36,037 nucleotides of DNA. Source: CAKSST01 sp045535505. GTDB taxonomy: Bacteria; Bacillota; Clostridia; Oscillospirales; Acutalibacteraceae. This document shows positions 32,674-36,037 of this stretch, piece by piece. The notes beneath the pieces were generated by a model. That model made no database searches, had not been told where the DNA came from, and worked only from the letters and a program-made list of their open reading frames with translations. A program made the position numbers and the translations under genes. Numbering within the stretch: position 1 is the first letter of the stretch; each line of letters starts with the position of its first letter. Where the stretch lies: positions 1-36,037 of the forward strand of contig JAZSLU010000029.1 in the NCBI GenBank assembly GCA_045535505.1. The letters are read 5' to 3'.

Positions 32674-33648
32674 ATGAAATATATTCCCGAAAAAATGACA
32701 TATAAGGAATATGAACAAAGCAAAACCGTGCGGCATATTGCCGACACGGTTGGCTTTATGTATATATTTATGCTTGTCTTACAGTTTGTGTGGGAATTTC
32801 CTGTTTTAAAATTGCTGATGTCTTTTGGATTGTCACTCAAAAGCATACAACAATATCTATTAAATCCTGCAATAATGTTAGCGGTCAACGTACTGTTGTC
32901 GGCAGTTATTTTTTTGGTGCCTTTTATAACCTTGTGTACACGCGAAAGGCAAAAGCCGTCTCAGATAATTCACTTTGGCGCACCGGAAAATAACACTTTT
33001 TTGCCGCTTGTTGCTTTAGGCTCGGGCTTATGTATGGCGGCTAATGCGCTGTCTTCAATTATTACCCAAATTTTAGAGCAGTTTGGCATAAAAGGCAAAG
33101 ACGTTTTGGAAGATATGCCTCAAGGATGGTGGGGTGTTGCACTTTGCGTTGTTGCTGTTTCTTTAGCACCCGCATTTTTAGAAGAATTTGCCTTTCGTGG
33201 CGTTGTTTTTGGCACAGCAAGGCGTGCGGGTGAGGGATTTGCAATTTTTGTAAGTGCAATAATGTTCTCGCTTATGCATCTTAATATCAGCCAAATTCCA
33301 TTTGCGTTTTTTGCGGGTATAATTATTGGTTTTGTTTATGTAAAAAGCCAGTCTATTTGGACTGCAATGGCAGTTCACGCAATAAACAACCTAATATCAC
33401 TTGCGCTTGGCTATGCGCTTGACAGGGTTTCTCAAAGTACAGGCGATTTTATATCCTATGTGGTTATTGCCGCAAGTTGCATCGTGTCACTTTTAGCTTT
33501 CTTTGTTTATTCAAAACGAGGGGGAAATTTTAAGCTTCATTCATCTGATATTGAGCTTAAAACAAAAAATAAGGCTTTGTGCTTTTTAAAATCACCCACT
33601 ATTATAGTGAGTATAATTGCAACGGTTATTATCTTAATCGTTTCATAG
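32674..33648 (+). CDS. CPBP intramembrane metalloprotease (CAAX-protease-like)
   Basis: 324 aa, membrane helices at about 27-50, 65-88, 110-132, 153-172, 190-200, 208-222, 232-250, 260-280 and 308-322. Conserved motifs are E170-E171-x3-R175 (LEEFAFRG), H202 (FSLMHLN) and H235-x3-N239, the metal-binding set of the CPBP/Abi family. The substrate is unknown; family members cleave prenylated or other membrane peptides, and some serve in bacteriocin immunity. It is co-transcribed with gyrA and tadA. Confidence 0.9.
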   Translation: MKYIPEKMTYKEYEQSKTVRHIADTVGFMYIFMLVLQFVWEFPVLKLLMSFGLSLKSIQQYLLNPAIMLAVNVLLSAVIFLVPFITLCTRERQKPSQIIHFGAPENNTFLPLVALGSGLCMAANALSSIITQILEQFGIKGKDVLEDMPQGWWGVALCVVAVSLAPAFLEEFAFRGVVFGTARRAGEGFAIFVSAIMFSLMHLNISQIPFAFFAGIIIGFVYVKSQSIWTAMAVHAINNLISLALGYALDRVSQSTGDFISYVVIAASCIVSLLAFFVYSKRGGNFKLHSSDIELKTKNKALCFLKSPTIIVSIIATVIILIVS

Positions 33649-33657
33649 GAGATGCTG

Positions 33658-34110
33658 ATGAACAGTAAGTTTATGGATGATGCAATTTTACTTGCAAAAG
33701 AGGCAGCCGCTGCAAACGAGGTGCCGGTTGGAGCAGTTGTTGTAAAGAATGGCAAAATTATTGCAACCGGTCGCAACCGAATGAAAGAAAAGAAAAACGC
33801 TTTGGCACACGCCGAAATGGAGGCAATATCTGCCGCTATGGCATATTTAAAGAGTGAGCGTCTTGACGATTGCGAACTTTACGTAACCTTAGAGCCTTGT
33901 GGGATGTGTGCGGGTGCAATTATAAATAGCCGCATAAAAACACTTGTGTTTGGCGCTTATGATATAAAAGCGGGGTCGGTTTGTTCGGTGCAACAGATGT
34001 TTTCGTTACCTTATAACCATAGCCCCGAAGTTTTTTGCGGCATCAAAGAAGATGATTGTGCAAAATTGCTCACTGATTTTTTTGAGAATGTAAGAAAAGA
34101 AAAATTATAA
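33658..34110 (+). CDS. tadA: tRNA-specific adenosine deaminase TadA
   Basis: A zinc deaminase that converts A34 to inosine in tRNA-Arg(ACG). Catalytic H51-A-E53 (HAEM) and P80-C81-G-M-C84 are present; VPVGAVVVKNG at 23-33 is typical. At 150 aa it is full length. The ATG at 33658 is chosen with AGGAG 6 nt upstream; the ATG at 33652 directly abuts that site. Its substrate tRNA is encoded in this window at 23568-23644. Confidence 0.95.
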   Translation: MNSKFMDDAILLAKEAAAANEVPVGAVVVKNGKIIATGRNRMKEKKNALAHAEMEAISAAMAYLKSERLDDCELYVTLEPCGMCAGAIINSRIKTLVFGAYDIKAGSVCSVQQMFSLPYNHSPEVFCGIKEDDCAKLLTDFFENVRKEKL

Positions 34111-34455
34111 TTTTTTGCAGTAAAATTAAAGAAATTTCAGACAAAAAAATACATAAATTCGTCGGTATATACAAAAACAAACCAGAAAACAAATAAAAAG
34201 ATATTTATTACAAAATTTTAACCTTTTTCGATAAAAAAAGTAATTATGTAAACCATATTAACCTTAAAGTTATTAAAGTTTTTAACACCTTATTTAACAA
34301 TAAAACCTATTAAAATGGCGGTTTTTAAAAGTTACTAACATAAAAATGTTAATAACTGTGTTAAAAAAGTTAAAAAAATTAACAAGATAAATAAAATGAT
34401 TTTAAAATTATGTAAAGCAAAAAATGTTACAAAGATACTCTTGGGGAAAGAATAA
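34111..34455. other. AT-rich gap with a second cluster of DnaA-box-like 9-mers
   Basis: No gene, no terminator for tadA and no SRP RNA seen. Exact TTWTNAACA 9-mers: 34279-34287 (plus) and TGTTAATAA 34347-34355 and TGTTAAAAA 34359-34367 (minus). Near copies lie at 34291-34299 and 34332-34340. Inverted repeats: TAACAT-N4-ATGTTA (34336-34351) and GTTAA-N5-TTAAC (34369-34383). TTATGTAAAC occurs at 34244-34253. Confidence 0.5.
34379..34408 (+). promoter_or_regulatory. Candidate promoter of the hydrogenase gene
   Basis: -35 TTAACA, 18-nt spacer, -10 TAAAAT, starting about 40 nt before the ATG. The -35 is the right arm of the GTTAA-N5-TTAAC inverted repeat, which could be an operator. Confidence 0.45.
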
Positions 34456-35877
34456 ATGAGAAAATTTGATACCAAAATTCAATATCTTAAATATAAAGTA
34501 TTACGAGAAGTTGCACGTGAATATTGGAACGGTACTTTGCTTGAAAAAATAACCGAAATTCCTAAAACTATTATACACGGTAAGTTACCCACAATGCGTT
34601 GTTGTATTTATAAAGAACGTGCAATTTTGGGTGAGCGCATAAAACTTGCAATGGGCGGCAATAAAAATAACCCTAACGTTATTGAGGTTATAGATATAGC
34701 TTGTGACGAGTGTCCTGCCGCCGGATATGAGGTTACCTCATCTTGCAGAGGTTGTCTTGCTCACCGCTGTGAAGACGTTTGTAAGCGAGGCGCCATTACC
34801 TTTGATAACAATCACGTTGCACACATTGACAAATCAAAATGCGTTGAGTGCGGTCTTTGTGCAAAGGTTTGTCCATATTTTGCTATTGTTAACCGCAAAC
34901 GTCCTTGCCAGAACGCCTGCAAGGTTAAGGCAATAACCATTAATGACGACAATGCCGCAAAAATTAACAATGAAAAGTGCATTGGTTGCGGAGCGTGTGT
35001 TTATCAATGTCCGTTTGGAGCAATAAGTGATAAATCATACATACTTGACGTTATTGATATTATAAAAAACAGCCAGAACAATCAAAAATATAAAGTTTAT
35101 GCCATTGTTGCGCCATCCATTTCGAGCCAGTTTACCTATGCGAAATTAGGACAGGTTATTTCGGGACTTAAAAAGCTTGGTTTCCATACGGTTGTAGAAG
35201 CGGCGCTTGGTGCTGATATGGTTGCCTTGCAAGAGGCAAAAGAACTTGCCGAAAAAGGCTTTTTAACAAGCTCTTGCTGTCCCGCTTTTGTGCAATACAT
35301 TAAAAATGATTATAAAAATATGTTGCCCGACGTTTCACAAAATTTGTCGCCGATGGCAATGCTTTCAAAATATATAAAATCTACCGATAAGAGCGCAAAG
35401 GTTGTGTTTATAGGACCTTGTACCGCTAAAAAGGCAGAGGCAAAATTACAAAGCGTAAAATCTTTTGTTGATAGTGTGCTTACTTTTGAAGAGCTGCAGG
35501 CTTTGTTTGACAGCCGTGATTTTGATATTACCACCCTTGATGAAGACCTGCTTGATAATGCATCATATTTCGGCAGAATTTTTGCAAGAACGGGCGGTTT
35601 AAGCGAGGCTGTAAAACAGGCAATGCAAGAGCAGAATATTGAGTTTAACTTGAAAGCTGTTTCGTGCGACGGTATAGAAGAGTGCCGTATTGCCTTGCTT
35701 AAAAAAAGCAAAAATATTCTTGATGCAAACTTTATTGAGGGTATGGCATGTATTGGCGGCTGTATTGGCGGTGCGGGCTGTTTGACTCATGGTGAGAAGA
35801 ATAAAAAACAGGTTGACGATTATGGTAAAGAGGCATTTGAAAAAAATATTACAGATGCAGTTTGGTTGTTAAAATAA
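34456..35877 (+). CDS. Monomeric [FeFe] hydrogenase, group B-like
   Basis: A 473-aa iron-only hydrogenase interconverting protons and hydrogen, probably with ferredoxin. The N-terminal part has Cys-rich motifs CRGCLAHRCEDVC (97-109), CVECGLCAKVCP (129-140) with PCQNAC (150-155), and CIGCGACVYQCP (175-186), enough for three or more [4Fe-4S] clusters. H-cluster motifs: L1 TSSCCPAF (C274, C275), L2 GPCTAKKAE (C322) and L3 GMACIGGC (C432, C436). C274 is the likely proton-relay residue. L1 has PAF instead of P-x-W and L2 has GPC instead of MPC, which I associate with group B enzymes. The ATG follows GGGGAAAG. It is a single-gene unit; no maturation genes (hydE/F/G) are in the window. Confidence 0.88.
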   Translation: MRKFDTKIQYLKYKVLREVAREYWNGTLLEKITEIPKTIIHGKLPTMRCCIYKERAILGERIKLAMGGNKNNPNVIEVIDIACDECPAAGYEVTSSCRGCLAHRCEDVCKRGAITFDNNHVAHIDKSKCVECGLCAKVCPYFAIVNRKRPCQNACKVKAITINDDNAAKINNEKCIGCGACVYQCPFGAISDKSYILDVIDIIKNSQNNQKYKVYAIVAPSISSQFTYAKLGQVISGLKKLGFHTVVEAALGADMVALQEAKELAEKGFLTSSCCPAFVQYIKNDYKNMLPDVSQNLSPMAMLSKYIKSTDKSAKVVFIGPCTAKKAEAKLQSVKSFVDSVLTFEELQALFDSRDFDITTLDEDLLDNASYFGRIFARTGGLSEAVKQAMQEQNIEFNLKAVSCDGIEECRIALLKKSKNILDANFIEGMACIGGCIGGAGCLTHGEKNKKQVDDYGKEAFEKNITDAVWLLK

Positions 35878-35921
35878 AATGCAAAATTAAAAATGAAAAA
35901 TTAAGGTGTGCCTTACGGCAC
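35878..35921 (+). repeat. Dispersed intergenic repeat, copy D
   Basis: AATGCAAAATTAAAAATGAA, then AAATTAAGGTGTGCC and a GTGCC/GGCAC hairpin (35908-35921). It begins at the hydrogenase stop codon and is followed by a terminator, the same arrangement as copies A-C. Confidence 0.6.
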
Positions 35922-35934
35922 TAATATAAAGAAC

Positions 35935-35960
35935 AAGCGGCGAGAAAAATCTCGCCGCTT
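35935..35960. terminator. Bidirectional terminator after the hydrogenase gene
   Basis: An 11-bp perfect stem AAGCGGCGAGA/TCTCGCCGCTT with an AAAA loop, followed by TTATATTTTTTT. It separates the hydrogenase from the convergent DUF2493 3' end. Confidence 0.82.
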
Positions 35961-36037
35961 TTATATTTTTTTAATTCTTATGGGTTTATTATACATTTTT
36001 GCATAATCAATCATAGATTTTGTACCCTTGCTTTGCT
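35961..36037 (-). CDS. DUF2493 (SLOG-like) protein, 3' part, cut by window end
   Basis: An open frame enters from the right edge and ends at the TAA at 35963-35961; it encodes QSKGTKSMIDYAKMY then NKPIRIKKI. S-[KR]-G-T-[KA]-x-M-I-x-x-A with a following K-P-[IV]-R-I is how DUF2493 proteins end after the FW-D segment. It is the exact continuation of the fragment at 1-311, with shared bases CTTTGCT at both window ends. Confidence 0.8.
   Translation of the reverse strand, partial: QSKGTKSMIDYAKMYNKPIRIKKI

Noticed and set aside
34111..34455. SRP RNA gene after tadA, as in Bacillus
   Set aside because: The gap is AT-rich and lacks the GGAAG/GCAGC tetraloop stem of SRP RNA.
1..36037. CRISPR arrays, insertion sequences, prophage or restriction genes
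   Set aside because: No regularly spaced direct repeats, transposase, integrase, phage structural or methylase/nuclease genes were seen. Apart from the DUF2493 gene, the content is housekeeping.

Overview
The window is a stretch of roughly 38-40% GC from a spore-forming Clostridia-type Firmicute, probably of the Oscillospirales/Ruminococcaceae kind. It carries the replication-origin neighbourhood of a chromosome. Evidence: dnaA-dnaN-S4-recF-remB-gyrB-gyrA in canonical order, rpmH-rnpA-yidD-yidC-jag, parA-parB with two parS sites, sporulation genes (spoVAE, a spoVB-like flippase with a sigma-E-type promoter), an [FeFe] hydrogenase typical of strict anaerobes, and GGAGG ribosome binding sites with frequent TTG/GTG starts.

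Layout. (1) 1-680: 5' part of a DUF2493 gene (minus), a candidate ~150-nt structured small RNA with its own promoter and terminator (minus), two terminators and one copy of a dispersed repeat. (2) 678-3396: the rpmH-rnpA-yidD-yidC-jag cluster (minus) behind a strong sigma-A promoter. (3) 3468-16168: thirteen co-directional plus-strand genes: lipoprotein, response regulator, sensor kinase, yqhQ, prmC, recA, recX, rimO, pgsA, cysE, cysS, a trmN6-like methyltransferase and rsmI, ending in a terminator cluster. (4) 16322-21941: minus-strand genes serS, parB, parA, spoVAE, two small PH-like membrane proteins and rarA, with two parS sites at 19.3 kb. (5) 22002-23644: spoVB-like gene (plus) and tRNA-Arg(ACG) (minus). 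(6) 23645-34110: oriC and dnaA, dnaN, S4 protein, recF, remB, gyrB, gyrA, a CPBP protease and tadA (plus). (7) 34111-36037: an AT-rich gap, a monomeric [FeFe] hydrogenase, a repeat plus terminator, and the 3' end of a DUF2493 gene (minus).

Most genes serve chromosome replication, segregation and repair (DnaA, DnaN, RecF, gyrase, RecA/RecX, RarA, ParAB-parS), translation and RNA modification (RpmH, RnpA, SerS, CysS, PrmC, RimO, RsmI, TadA, TrmN6-like) or membrane biogenesis (YidC/YidD, PgsA).

The most unusual points: DnaA has a divergent DNA-recognition signature, and the dnaA-dnaN gap is rich in TTTTTAACA-like 9-mers sitting where DnaA boxes would be expected, so this lineage may use a shifted DnaA box. 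A second cluster of the same 9-mers lies before the hydrogenase gene. The two ends of the window are complementary halves of one DUF2493 gene with a 7-nt overlap, as if the sequence were a circular contig opened inside that gene. The 3.5-16 kb block points toward oriC, and rpmH lies 20 kb from dnaA, which suggests rearrangement.
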